A DNA stretch of 64,000 nucleotides from Pythium myriotylum (lineage: Eukaryota; Oomycota; Peronosporomycetes; Pythiales; Pythiaceae). The stretch is taken from positions 868,001 through 932,000 of the forward strand of contig JALJCQ010000003.1 of the NCBI GenBank assembly GCA_023091665.1, written 5' to 3'. Shown here one piece after another: positions 47,636 to 57,371 of this stretch; positions within the stretch are counted from its first letter, which is position 1, and each line of letters starts with the position of its first letter. The notes below the pieces were generated by a model. The model was given only the letters and a program-made list of their open reading frames with translations, did no database searches and was not told where the DNA came from. The position numbers and the translations under genes are program-made.

Positions 47636-48721
47636 TTAAAAAAGCATCGCTAGGAGAGCTACTGCTGCCGAGATAAGACCGAAACTCCTGCGGGGCGAAG
47701 CCGCACTACCCTGGCCATAGTCCGGAGTTCCGGGATTCGGTGGGGACACTGCAGGGTACATAGGTCGGCCGCCAGAGGATGCAAAATCGATGGGCGGACC
47801 GCTTCCACTAGAAGTTTCGCCAACAGATTTGGATCCCGACGAGGACAACGAGCCACTGCTGCTGTGAGCCGGACGTTTCGTACGGGGTGGCACGCCAGCA
47901 GATGACGATGAGGACGATGATGAGGACGAAGATGACGATGAGGACGAGGATGATGGTGACGACGACGACTTCGACGGAGTAGGAGCAGGAGTCTTGGTAG
48001 GCTTGGGAGTCGTCGGTTGAGGTGACGAAGTGCCACGAACTTTGAGCAACGGATCGCTTTGAAGCGATTCGCCGCGAATATCCAGGCACCAGACAAGAAG
48101 ATGCTTGAACCACTCGTGCTGTGTGAGAGCGCCAGACTGTGAGGAGAACAGACACTCGTCCGCGTCATTCACAGCGTCGTGGAAGATGCGCTGGCAGTCG
48201 TCGGTGCACGTGCGGACTCCTCGCGTCGTCACCAGTTTGCGGTAACAAGTACTGTACTCCGACGCGTCGGGGTACGCAGCGTTCCACGCCGCCAGCTTCT
48301 CACTGGAGCATTTCGGCGCTGTCGGCGTTGGACCAGGGACGTATCGCTTCGAGACGACCTTGCGAGCTGCTGTGCAACGCAGAAGGCGATTCGCTTCGAC
48401 CTCCTGAGCTGTTCCAGGGGTGCCATCGTACGAGCAGTTGAGGGCCTTGGAAGCTGACTCGGAGAATGCGAGCTGGCACTGGTCCTCACACGTATCAAAG
48501 TACGCGAGCGTGTACACACAAGACGTGAAGGTGGCGTCCCACGTGGCCGAGCCCTGGGGCACGGCAATGTTGGCGGGCGAGCATGTCTTGGTCGGCGACT
48601 GCGGGTCCCACTTGACGCTCGCCGGCCAGTAAGGGAACTCGTCGGCGCTCGGACTGTCGGCGAGCGCGAGCGGCGCCGCCTGCAGCAGAAGCAGCGAGGC
48701 GAGGCGAACGACTCGGCGCAT
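47636..48721 (-). CDS. Secreted Ser-rich, probably GPI-anchored protein
   Basis: 361 residues, single exon. A signal peptide (MRRVVRLASLLLLQAAPLAL) precedes a Cys-containing ectodomain with two related halves. The first has FTSCVYTLAYFDTCEDQCQL and LRCTAARKV. The second has YSTCYRKL, CTDDCQRIFHDAVNDADECL and HLLVWCLDI. Both use a C-x-C-x3-C pattern and end with a helix and Cys. A Pro/Thr linker and a Ser tract of about 25 residues follow, then a small-residue site (SAASPRRS) and a hydrophobic C-terminal tail (FGLISAAVALLAMLF) typical of a GPI-attachment signal. A cell-wall or surface protein is likely. The Ser tract is coded by mixed codons, so it is not a simple triplet expansion. A partial copy lies at 44733-44854. 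I do not recognise the family; it is not a canonical elicitin. Confidence 0.82.
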   Translation of the reverse strand: MRRVVRLASLLLLQAAPLALADSPSADEFPYWPASVKWDPQSPTKTCSPANIAVPQGSATWDATFTSCVYTLAYFDTCEDQCQLAFSESASKALNCSYDGTPGTAQEVEANRLLRCTAARKVVSKRYVPGPTPTAPKCSSEKLAAWNAAYPDASEYSTCYRKLVTTRGVRTCTDDCQRIFHDAVNDADECLFSSQSGALTQHEWFKHLLVWCLDIRGESLQSDPLLKVRGTSSPQPTTPKPTKTPAPTPSKSSSSPSSSSSSSSSSSSSSSSSSAGVPPRTKRPAHSSSGSLSSSGSKSVGETSSGSGPPIDFASSGGRPMYPAVSPPNPGTPDYGQGSAASPRRSFGLISAAVALLAMLF

Positions 48722-49425
48722 GTTGCGATGGCCGTTGAAGAGAAAAAGTCAACGGCCGCGGCTCTTCCTCTGGGCTTTGCGCATGGAGAAGACAGGGATC
48801 GGGGTGCAGTCCGCTGATGACCAGGCAGGCCATGGAAGGGGATGGTGGCGTGTCGAGAAGGCCAACTCTCTTCGTTTCGACAAAAAAAAGGAAGCGATGG
48901 AGTTCTTAACGGATATGTTTTAATGTATTAACCACACCAGACCTTCTTGCAACCTTCATGCCACATCCCATGAAACCGCTTTTTGCGACGTGTGAGCGAA
49001 GCTGCTCAAAAGCCAGCTGGCAGATCTTTTCGACATTCGTCGAGAGCTTCAACGAGCACGTGGGGTCTCTGATGGGTACAGCACCGTCACGTCAGAGGTG
49101 GCTCTCCGGCTCTGAGCATCACATGAGCAACGGCTATCGCTGAACGCCGCTGCTGGAAAACCCACGCGAGCTCGTGGCTTCACGTGGCCGCTCGCCAGTC
49201 GTGATTGCCCACCGCATGGACGACGAGAACAGGTTCACAGGTGAGCCTGTTGCTCGAGCACACCGATGGCGGCTTGAGGAAGAGTCAAAGAATCCAGCGA
49301 TGGACAGATGCGTCCGCCGCCCCAAGATCGCTGAGACCGAAATGGAGGGAGCGTGCCTGGATGACGGCGGTATCGCTCTCACTCTCAATCTTGCCAGCTC
49401 GGCTTCACTTGCTCATTCTCTCACC
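48722..49425. other. Intergenic, divergent promoter region
   Basis: This region separates the divergent GPI-type gene and subtilisin-like gene. The frame of the protease stays open upstream to 49174, but the in-frame ATG at 49426 starts an evident signal peptide, so the upstream part is read as 5' flank. GCTCATTCTC at 49411-49420 resembles the oomycete initiator. Confidence 0.45.
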
Positions 49426-51132
49426 ATGAAGAAATTCGCCGTCTGCGTCGTTGCCACGAGTTGTTTTGTGCACAATACCTTGGCGTTAGACAAGATCCAC
49501 GCGAGCGTGCATCGAGCTCTTCAGTCTGATGGCGCAGTAAACATTTTGGTCTCCTTCAAGGATGGTCCTCAAGCAGCTTTGAACCGAGTCGACATTTCAA
49601 ATGAAGCACGCACAAGAGAAGATCGTGTTGCAGCAGTCGTTGAGGCACTCGAGCAACATGCTCAGCAAGCACAAAAAGAAGTTTTCGAGCTTGCGGCCAA
49701 GTACAGAGGCTCAGACGCGCGTGCAGCTGGCGGTCAGCCCGAGAAGCTCCTCGACGATGCGAGTAGTTTCTGGCTGACAAACCAAGTGTGGATCGCGAAC
49801 GCCAGCGCGAAGTTTGTTGAAATGGTCAGTGCTCTTGACACAGTTGCTCAAGTATATAAAGATGAAGTTGTCCCATTCACGGAGCCAAACATGGAGGACG
49901 AGATAAAAAATGCTGTGATTGAGTTCGGCAACGGGTCGATTTTCGCGGGCTCAGACGATGGAAGTGAATCAGGTGTCCAATGGGGAATCACGAAAGTTCG
50001 CGCGCCTGAGCTTTGGGCTCAAGGAATCACTGGGAAAGGAGTCGTGGTAGGAAGCATTGATACAGGTGTTCGATCCACTCACGAGACACTAAAATCGACT
50101 TTCCGTGGTGATTTTGGCTGGTACGACGCGATTGAGCAGCGTTCCGAGCCATACGACGACGTCGGACACGGAAGCCATACATTGGCAACGATGGTCGGTC
50201 AGTCTGGATATGGTGTCGCCCCAGGAGCAACGTGGATGGCATGTAAGGCATGTAATCCCGACGGCTGCCTCGGCTCTGCTCTCGTCAAATGTGCTCAATG
50301 GATGACTTGCCCAACAACAACTGCAGGTGTACGTGACTGCACTAAGGCTCCGCACGTGATTAACAATAGTTGGGGTGGCGGTAAGAGTCTGTCGTACTTC
50401 AGTGACGCGATTGACGGATGGCGGAAGGCAGGCATCATCCCGGTTTTCTCGAATGGAAATGGTGGCCCTGGCTGTGGTACGGTCAGCTCTCCCGCTGACC
50501 TCAGCACAGTCATTTCGGTCGGCGCGACAGATCGCAACGATGCACTTGCTTCATTCAGTAGCAAGGGTCCAGCTGGAAGCCTCGTCAAGCCCGATATCTC
50601 AGCTCCTGGAGCTCTCGTTCGGTCGGCACTACAAACGGCCGACAATGCATACGGCCTCATGTCTGGAACAAGCATGGCTGCTCCACATGTGGCTGGTGTT
50701 GTGGCGCTAATGGTGAGCCAAAATTCGTCTTTGACGTTCGATGACATAATCATTCTGCTGCGCGGCAACAATCAAGTTTCGGGTTTGAAGGTGACTGGCG
50801 CAAACTGCGGAGGAATCAACGAGATTGCGTTCCCTAACAACGCATACGGCGCCGGTCGGCTAGATGCTGCGCTTGTTCTTCGAAGAATCGTCCCTTCAAA
50901 GCCGACGCCAGCTCCGACGCGGGCACCAGCGCCAGTGCCAACGCATCCTCCAACGACACCCCCGTTCCAACAGCGCTGGCCAGCACAACAACAGCAACTC
51001 CCAATACAGCCGGCGCCGGTTCCACGAGATGGGGGCTCCATTGTCACTGATACAAATGTTGTGGGGACAGCAGTAGCTGGTGATGCAGCCGCCCTCACAG
51101 GCGATTTTTCGTCAGCCTCAGTGAGCTTCTAG
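49426..51132 (+). CDS. Secreted subtilisin-like serine protease
   Basis: Single exon, 568 residues. A signal peptide (MKKFAVCVVATSCFVHNTLA) and an inhibitor-type propeptide (VNILVSFKDGPQAALNRV) precede an S8 peptidase domain. The catalytic triad is complete: Asp212 (VGSIDTGVRS), His248 (GHGSHTLATMVG) and Ser416 (SGTSMAAPHVAG), with the oxyanion Asn in INNSWGGG. The C-terminal 80 residues are a Pro/Thr/Gln linker with a short small-residue tail, without a membrane anchor. It should be secreted and break down extracellular protein; in plant-associated oomycetes such enzymes serve nutrition and host interaction, which is inference here. Start choice follows the signal peptide; 84 upstream in-frame codons look like leader sequence. 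Confidence 0.92.
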   Translation: MKKFAVCVVATSCFVHNTLALDKIHASVHRALQSDGAVNILVSFKDGPQAALNRVDISNEARTREDRVAAVVEALEQHAQQAQKEVFELAAKYRGSDARAAGGQPEKLLDDASSFWLTNQVWIANASAKFVEMVSALDTVAQVYKDEVVPFTEPNMEDEIKNAVIEFGNGSIFAGSDDGSESGVQWGITKVRAPELWAQGITGKGVVVGSIDTGVRSTHETLKSTFRGDFGWYDAIEQRSEPYDDVGHGSHTLATMVGQSGYGVAPGATWMACKACNPDGCLGSALVKCAQWMTCPTTTAGVRDCTKAPHVINNSWGGGKSLSYFSDAIDGWRKAGIIPVFSNGNGGPGCGTVSSPADLSTVISVGATDRNDALASFSSKGPAGSLVKPDISAPGALVRSALQTADNAYGLMSGTSMAAPHVAGVVALMVSQNSSLTFDDIIILLRGNNQVSGLKVTGANCGGINEIAFPNNAYGAGRLDAALVLRRIVPSKPTPAPTRAPAPVPTHPPTTPPFQQRWPAQQQQLPIQPAPVPRDGGSIVTDTNVVGTAVAGDAAALTGDFSSASVSF

Positions 51133-51399
51133 ATGAGCTCCCACCTGATGTTGTACACGTTGATGGTCGTTGCCAGGAAAATTGTATGTCGGTGCGTCAA
51201 TGTATTGTGCCTTCGAGAGTAGATTCTTGTTGATTCGAAACCTGTTGTCGTGTGTACGATATTTTCGTCACCCAGCGGTATTTTTATATGTGCTATTAAT
51301 ATCCGCGAATTCCTTGGCGATAATTCGTCTCACTTGGCAAATTCGCCTTGCGACCGCCCCAAGACACCAAGCGCGAAACATCTTCGACTTGATTGAACA

Positions 51400-52511
51400 A
51401 TGGCGTACGAATGGAACGCCAGCACCTGGGAACACATCAAATTCTCCGACATCACTGTTTGTGAGCCAATTGGAGGCGGTGGTGTGGCTCTAGTGCACCG
51501 AGGCATCTACAGGAAATGTTCGGTGGCCCTCAAGACGATTGTGAGACACCAATTTGGATGGGGCATCAAGTTTCTTCATCTCAGCCGTTGTTGTAGTTTG
51601 ACCCACGAGTGGATGAGGCCCTCAAGAAGGATTTCATGGATGAGTTGCTGGTGATGAGGTAAAATGACTGTAACATCAGGACCCCATTAAAAGCAGACCC
51701 TTACTTATCACCTTCAGCAAATTGAATCACCCTAACGTGGTCTCGCTGATCGGGGCATGTGTGGAGCCACCTAACATGTGCATGGTCATGGAACTGTGCG
51801 AGACATCACTCCACCAGGCCCTCCACATGTCGACGACATTTTTCAGCGTACAACAGCTGACGAGGATAGCTGTTCGTAGCGTGCTGCTCGGGCTACGTAA
51901 GAAATTGGATTAACTGATATCCTTGCTCACTCCAGGAGGATATTGCGAGCGGCATGCGCTTCCTCCACTCACTCTCGCCGGCCGTGATCCACCGCGATCT
52001 CAAAAGCGCCAACGTACTGCTCGATAAACGAGGTGTTGCCAAACTATGCGACTTTGGGCTTGTTAGGTGAGGTTCCACCGTCTTGTGGATCTCGAATAAT
52101 GCTTGATGTGGATATCGGAACAGCACAAAGGTCACGTCAGCTGGCACGCCCAGTTACATGCCACCAGAGCTACTCAGTGGAAAGCCCTTCTCAAAGGCTG
52201 TCGATGTGTACATGTTTGGAGTACTTCTATGGGAGATCTTCACGCGGGAAGTGCCTTTCCGCGGTTTCGATGTCTCGGACATCCGTCGCAAAGTGTTAGC
52301 AGGGGAGAGGTTCCGAGTCCCAACTCTTGACTGCCCCGAGGCGTGCCAAAAGCTCATGCGGCGTTGTTGGGACGCTGACCCCGCTCGCCGTCCAAGTTTC
52401 GATGAAATCCACGACACTCTCTCTGGCGTATCCCATCTCCCGTCCTCGCTCGATGTCGCGTCGAATTCCATGCAGGACGACGCGCTGGACAGCCTCATGA
52501 AGGGCAAGTAG
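51400..52511 (+). CDS. TKL-type protein kinase, kinase domain only
   Basis: Exons 51400-51540, 51597-51658, 51718-51871, 51936-52066 and 52124-52511 splice in phase to 291 residues (introns 56-64 bp). The kinase domain starts almost at the N terminus: a Gly-rich loop [12 protein letters not shown], Lys45 in [23 protein letters not shown], Asp140 in [11 protein letters not shown], Asp158 in DFGLVR, then [30 protein letters not shown] and [17 protein letters not shown]. This is the Raf/MLK-like TKL group greatly expanded in oomycetes. The activation segment [19 protein letters not shown] region is intact, so the enzyme should be active. It has no LRR, membrane or other extra domain, unlike many relatives. 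Tail-to-tail with APC13 at 58 bp. Confidence 0.88.
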
Positions 52512-52569
52512 AACTAGATAGACACACATTTGGGTAACAAACGATGCGATCTCGAATTCAGTGATGGAA

Positions 52570-52999
52570 TCAGGCGCGGTCCTTGGGGAGGGAGTCGAGC
52601 GCGAGCTCGTCCCAGCGTTCAATCTTATCTTCGACCCATCCGATCGGCTCTACTACACGCACACAACCACAGGACGATCACCAAGCATGAACCTCGCACA
52701 CAACCCCATGGAGCGAGCGCCTACACTCGCCGTTGTTGATGTCCTGATCCACAATGCTCGGCGGCAGGTAGATCTCTACGAGGGGCTGACAACTTAGAGC
52801 ATTGAGCGAAAGGCGCTCCTCAGCAGCTCACTTTACCGTCGTCGGAGAGATCGTCGAGGATCCAGGCTTCGTCGACAATGTCGAGGTAGTGGCGCTTCGG
52901 GAAGACAGAGAGGAGCTTGCTGTCCTGAAGGCGACGCCGTCAGTGTGGACGCGAGGGCGAGTGGCGGCGACGCGCGACGCTCACCAGGTTGGCGCTCAT
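52570..52999 (-). CDS. APC13: Anaphase-promoting complex subunit 13
   Basis: Four small exons (52999-52985, 52924-52832, 52785-52725, 52652-52570) give 83 residues, close to the 74 of human ANAPC13; introns are 60, 46 and 72 bp. The protein has HYLDIVDEAWILDDLSDD, matching the conserved RILDLIDDAWREDKL region, then PLVEIYLPPSIVDQD in place of the VAIPLNELPEPEQD stretch. It ends with KIERWDELALDSLPKDRA, matching KWTDLALQYL. APC13/SWM1 stabilises the TPR subunits of the anaphase-promoting complex, the ubiquitin ligase of mitotic exit. The first exon has only five codons, and the third intron carries an in-frame stop, so automated annotation would probably miss the gene. The exon 3/4 junction is the least certain point. 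Confidence 0.75.
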
Positions 53000-53207
53000 T
53001 GTTGTTTCCTCGAAGTTGTTGGAGTCCACAAAATGGTCCCATAGAATCTAAATATTTTGTTTCCAACACTTTTACTAGAATATATTAATTTAATAGTCGT
53101 ATTGACGGCCCGCACTCACGTGATGTACCCAAGTTACGACCATCACTCAGGTCCGAATGGTGTGCACGTGGTGTGGCATATCCCTCCACGAGAAGACCCA
53201 TTGAGCA

Positions 53208-53220
53208 GCTCATTTCCCAT
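53208..53220 (+). promoter_or_regulatory. Inr/FPR-like core promoter of TPT1
   Basis: GCTCATTTCCCAT fits the oomycete initiator plus flanking region and lies 15 bp before the TPT1 ATG, implying a very short leader. Pattern match only. Confidence 0.5.
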
Positions 53221-53234
53221 CGTGCCGGACGACC

Positions 53235-53927
53235 ATGACGGATGAAAGGACACCAGCAGCAGCAGCGACCAAGCGCCAGCCGCGACGCCCACGCAAGGAA
53301 GTCACGCCAGAGGTGCGCATCTCCAAGACGCTCGCGTGGGCGCTGCGCCACGGCGCCGAGGAGCTCGGGCTGGACATGCGGCCGTCGGGATACGTGCCGT
53401 TGGCGCAGTTGCTGAGCAAGCCCAAGTTCAAGGGCATCACTGAAGCGCAGATCATGGAGGTTGTGCGCACCAACGACAAGAAGCGGTTTGCAGTGGCAAC
53501 GGACGAAAGCGGGGAGATCAAGTATATTCGCGCGAATCAGGGCCACACGTTGCAGATTGTTCAGGACGACGAGCTGCTCACGCCGATTGAAGATCCAGCT
53601 GAGCTCGAACAATGCATCCATGGGACTTATATGAAATTTTGGGAGAGCATCCTTGAACTAGGGCTCTCGCGCATGTCGCGCAACCATATTCACATGACAC
53701 CGGCCGAGATCACAGGGGGCGAAGTGGTCAGCGGTATGCGTAAAAACTGCGACTTGTTGCTCTACGTTGATCATGTCAAGGCCATGGCAGATGGAATCAG
53801 GTTTTATCGATCAAGCAACAACGTTATCTTGAGTCCTGGCTTTGAGGACACCGGGAAGATTGACCGCAAGTACTTTATAAAGGCCGTGACCTCGTCAGGG
53901 AAACTAGTTTTTGAAACGACTGAGTAG
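53235..53927 (+). CDS. TPT1: tRNA 2'-phosphotransferase
   Basis: Single exon, 230 residues. The KptA/Tpt1 fold is evident: RISKTLAWALRHGAEELGLD with the conserved Arg and His, GYVPLAQLLSKPKF, FAVATDESGEIKYIRANQGH (with the catalytic Arg before ANQGH), LEQCIHGTYMKFWESIL, GLSRMSRNHIHMTP, and GMRKNCDLLLYVD. The N-terminal 25 residues are a basic extension. The enzyme transfers the splice-junction 2'-phosphate of ligated tRNA to NAD, the last step of fungal-type tRNA splicing. It is divergent from APC13 and tail-to-tail with the next gene at 54 bp. Confidence 0.95.
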   Translation: MTDERTPAAAATKRQPRRPRKEVTPEVRISKTLAWALRHGAEELGLDMRPSGYVPLAQLLSKPKFKGITEAQIMEVVRTNDKKRFAVATDESGEIKYIRANQGHTLQIVQDDELLTPIEDPAELEQCIHGTYMKFWESILELGLSRMSRNHIHMTPAEITGGEVVSGMRKNCDLLLYVDHVKAMADGIRFYRSSNNVILSPGFEDTGKIDRKYFIKAVTSSGKLVFETTE

Positions 53928-53981
53928 ACCCAGAAGAAAATACGAACAACGAATTTCCAACTCATCAGTATCCCTGCCGCA

Positions 53982-54689
53982 TTAATTCGCACTGTGGTCA
54001 CGGCAGGTCTCGTGATTGAAATCTTGGTCGAACTGATCTCCAAACTCAAGATCAACATCATCAGCATGCGGACTACAGCGCGGGTCGCTGCAAAACGGGT
54101 TGATCTCTTCGTCCTGGTTCTCAAACTCAATGCGATCTAAGTGTTCGTACACGCGTGCGTAGTGGTTTCGAATCGCAATGCCGATCGACACGAGGGCCAA
54201 ACACGCTGGAATCAAGAAGAGCCAGCTGGATACCTCTAATCGTTTGAGATCTGGTGATGATGCACTGACAGATAGAGAATTCACCGGTCTCTGATGAAAT
54301 ACGAAAAGGCCTTGCTCGCTTGGATGCTCGCTTCTTTCGGGCTGAATCTTGATTCCAGTTGTCCGATCAACTGCCCCCGAAGGAATCGGAGCTGATGCTG
54401 AGACGATTGGACTCCCACGATTGCCTGCCCCATACGCTGAATACGGGTGGGTTGTGCGAGGATCTTTACATGTATCCGGATTGACGCATCTGAAGCAGCC
54501 CCTACGAAGCGCCAGGATCTCTGGTGGACGACAGTACTCGATAGCGTCAGGATCGGGAAGCACCAAGTCACAAGCCGAAGACTGAGCCCAGCCGTCGTCG
54601 CACGACTTGACTCGTGCGCCAACAATGAACTTCGAGTAAAAGCACCATACCAGCACAAAAGGCAGCGAGACGCGCGAGCAGATTCGCAT
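53982..54689 (-). CDS. Small single-pass membrane protein
   Basis: Single exon, 235 residues. A signal peptide (MRICSRVSLPFVLVWCFYSK) is followed by a short ectodomain with six Cys (VKSCDDGWAQSSACDLVLPD, EYCRPPEILALRRGCFRCVN, DTCKDP). A Ser/Pro-rich stalk, one transmembrane helix (SSWLFLIPACLALVSIGIAI) and an acidic tail with two further Cys (NPFCSDPRCSPHADDVD) complete it. This is type I topology. I recognise no family. A surface or endomembrane protein is the most that can be said. Confidence 0.7.
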   Translation of the reverse strand: MRICSRVSLPFVLVWCFYSKFIVGARVKSCDDGWAQSSACDLVLPDPDAIEYCRPPEILALRRGCFRCVNPDTCKDPRTTHPYSAYGAGNRGSPIVSASAPIPSGAVDRTTGIKIQPERSEHPSEQGLFVFHQRPVNSLSVSASSPDLKRLEVSSWLFLIPACLALVSIGIAIRNHYARVYEHLDRIEFENQDEEINPFCSDPRCSPHADDVDLEFGDQFDQDFNHETCRDHSAN

Positions 54690-54860
54690 TCTTGTGTGGT
54701 TCGGTTGAGAGATAATAGCGAACTGACCTCGTGGTTGTCACGATCTTTCCAAATCTGAGACGCGCGCAAACCTCTATGAACACATAACGCTACTTAGAAT
54801 GAGTACCGCTATCTAATCTTTAGGTATTATGCTAGTGAGCACCGACAGCCGTCTTTGCTA

Positions 54861-56294
54861 ATTGGGCGAAGCCCCTGCAGCCGCCCTTTATTTGGGTCGT
54901 ATACTGTACATCATGAGAACCCGTCCATAAAGAGAATTTCCAGAAAGAAGCCGGCATGGTTAAGCGAGTTATCGGAGTGCACAAGACTTGAAAGTACGAC
55001 GATCGTCGCTGCGATGCAATTGCTTGCAAACGAGCACAATGCTTCTCTAATAGAGGGATGAGATATCATCGTTCAAGAACAATCCGCACAACTTCGAACA
55101 AGTACGACACCCAACTTGCATGAACGCTGCCCTCGGTATCTACTGCTCGAAAAACTGCTGCCCTTATCGTGGCTACTGTGGGAATAGTCCTCATCAATCT
55201 CCACGCCTTCGATTGGTGAGGAACATGGGGAGCCAAGACTACTTTGTGCAGGCTACGAGAACAATTGAAGCTGGTGTCATCATTGGCGAGTATCTCGGAC
55301 GGTTGACAGTCGATCTTCGGCGTGGAAGACGCAATCGTGGGTATCGATTGGTCATGACGCACGCCCCTGACGCGTCAACTCCCGGACGTGTCTGCATTGA
55401 TGCCCAAGTAGTTGGAAGCTTAATGCGCTTCTTGAATCACTCGTGTGATGCCAACACTCGTTTCCAGGAAATGTGCAATCTCCGCCGACACACAATCGCT
55501 GTTGTGACACGCAGAGTATCAGGTGAGGTGAAGAAGTTACTGTTGACTATGGAGACGAACTGTGGTTTCCTTGCCAATGTGGAACAGCACAGTGTCGTCA
55601 CCGTGACCAGCAAATCGATGCCTAGCTGAAGACACGTATATATTCCAGGTTACACGCACGTTCACTAACGCACACATGCATAGATAACAGAGAGCGAATA
55701 GCAAGGATAACAGAGAGCAACCAGGTCATTGCACTTAAGGAAAACACATTTATACTGGCAGTGCTCTGTAGGGGTGCTACAGCCCTGCACACTTTATATC
55801 CTGTCCCTTGCACAACATGTGTATCTCTCTACCCTTCGTCCCAATTCACCATGGAAAATAGTGTACAGTCCTACGTAGTACTGTACTTCGAATGGGAAAT
55901 GGGTTCAGAGTGAACGAACCTGAAGAACGGACTGACGTGCGGACTTCCCAGCCGAAATGCTCGAGTGCGGTATTGCTGCACTTATTCGCACTTAAACGAA
56001 CACGTACTTACAAGGATAACCGTTTGCTATATATCACATCTACATCTGTCACCATTTTGTTAAGGACAGCGTCTCTTGACAAAAAAACCGAAAGTAATTA
56101 CAAAAAGCTCTCATTTTCACTTGTGTTTAAAGACTTTAGTCACTAATGACTTGTTGATGAACGGTCGTAAAGCTTGGATACAGTATTGACTCTCTAAGTA
56201 CGAATTGGTAATGTCGTTCAAAGCAAGTAACTTTGTGGCAAGCTTTCGTGCCAACTCCAATAACTGAGCTCCCTATAATGGGGCTTCGCCCAAT
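54861..56294. mobile_element. Possible inverted-terminus element around a SET copy
   Basis: ATTGGGCGAAGCCCC at 54861-54875 recurs exactly inverted at 56280-56294, and the flanks outside (CTTTGCTA and CTTTACTA) are also alike. Between them lie a decayed SET-family copy and AT-rich DNA. The motif contains a short palindrome, and no clear target duplication was found, so this is only a candidate. Confidence 0.35.
54895..55625 (+). pseudogene. SET-domain family gene, frameshifted
   Basis: From about 55066 the sequence reads HPTCMNAALGIYCSKNCCPY, a Cys-rich pre-SET part, then DYFVQATRTIEAGVIIGEYL, YRLVMTHAPDAS and LMRFLNHSCDANTRF, the SAM-binding NHSC motif of SET methyltransferases. At 55522-55531 the pentamer GGTGA is doubled. 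Without the extra copy the frame would run on into the GEE and VDYG segment and the Cys-rich post-SET end to the TAG at 55623; as it stands the reading frame turns to nonsense and ends at 55629. Upstream, another frame (NPSIKRISRKKPAWLSELSE and MQLLANEHNASLIEG) seems to belong to the same gene but is out of phase near 55060. At least one and probably two frame breaks make this a pseudogene of a multi-copy oomycete SET family. Confidence 0.75.
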
Positions 56295-56393
56295 AAATTG
56301 TAGTAAAGAAATAACATTAATTATAAGAGGTATTTCCATCTTGAACAGTCGCGAGTGTGTTCAGACCTCATTTTCATCGATTCTCAGCGAGCC
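55630..56393. other. AT-rich intergenic region
   Basis: Markedly more AT-rich than its surroundings, with homopolymer A/T runs and no coding signal. It ends with the presumed promoter of the EF-hand gene. Confidence 0.5.
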
Positions 56394-56869
56394 ATGGTAG
56401 CCCGATCTCCACCATCACGCTGGACCCAAATATCCACGATCGTTCTGTCATGGTCTAGGCGACGACGCTATCAGAAGAGCACGAGCGAGAGCTCAAGAAG
56501 ATCTTCGACGACTACGACCAGGTCCGACTAGCCTTACTTCACTAAGTATCTTTCTGACAGCGTAGCATCCAACAGAATGGATCCGGCGACATTGACATCG
56601 ACGAAGTAAGTGCAATCAAGTTCCTATCTGCGGCTGAAACGATAACGATATGAGTGTTACAGCTTCGGGACATCGCTGAGGATCTAGGCGAGCCGCTGTC
56701 CGAGGTCGAGCTCCAGTACTTGACCAAAGAGTTCGACTCCGACCAGAGGTGCACGCTACTCAGAATCACGTCAGTGCACAAAAACCTAACGACATTCTTG
56801 GTCTCTAATGGTGGCAGTGGAAGCATCAGTTGGGCCGAGTTCATCTCCTGGTGGAAGTTGCCGTTCTGA
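56394..56869 (+). CDS. Small two-EF-hand calcium-binding protein
   Basis: Five exons (56394-56396, 56459-56521, 56576-56605, 56663-56748, 56818-56869) give 77 residues. All junctions have GT/AG and agree in phase. The protein is MATTLSEEHERELKKIFDDY, then a first calcium loop DQNGSGDIDIDE, LRDIAEDLGEPLSEVELQYL, a second loop DSDQSGSISWAEF, and ISWWKLPF at the end. Both loops have acidic or oxygen-bearing ligands at positions 1, 3, 5 and Glu at 12. It resembles half a calmodulin or a centrin-like protein and could act as a regulatory light chain or sensor; the partner is unknown. The first exon would be the bare ATG, and three of four introns interrupt EF-hand loops or helices. The 3-bp exon is inferred from splice signals. 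Confidence 0.78.
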
Positions 56870-57371
56870 AGGGGGAATAGCGAGAGTTCCTAACTGAAAT
56901 GCAGCCACTTCAACTTGGTGACAACACCAGTTTCGTCTCATCTATTTGGATCGACTGTCGGTTGCGTCGGTTGCAGGATGCCCGCTGTCCCATTTCCGAA
57001 ACGCACTCGATTCAGTCGCTTGGGCGGCTATGCGACGCAGCTCACATCTCGTAAATTTAGCCCTCCCACTCGCCAACGGCATCGTCTCCTCTTCATCGCA
57101 CATGCCGAGCCTCTCGCTATCGCGCCCGTGACCATCTCTGCGTACCGGGCGCCGTGTCGCGGGTCATTGTGGTACAGCAGCCGTCCTGCTCCACTGACAA
57201 GCCCAAGCATCTTCGGCTCTTTCAGTGACGCGCTGGGATCCGGAGACTGGAACCACCCTCCACGTCCGAGTTTAGACAACCGGCAGGTCCGCCTTGGCTC
57301 TTTCACCCAGGTCGGAGGGCTCCACACATCGTCTCGAGCCCCTGCCTGCCGAGCAGACAGCCAAAGAGACC
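56870..57371. other. Intergenic, MAP kinase promoter
   Basis: 500 bp upstream of the double MAP kinase. Plus and minus open frames overlap it (for example 56915-57388) but lack any motif and run into the kinase start, so they are taken as chance frames. Confidence 0.5.

Noticed and set aside
49174..49425. N-terminal extension of the subtilisin-like protease
   Set aside because: A clear signal peptide starts at the ATG at 49426, and the upstream residues would block it.
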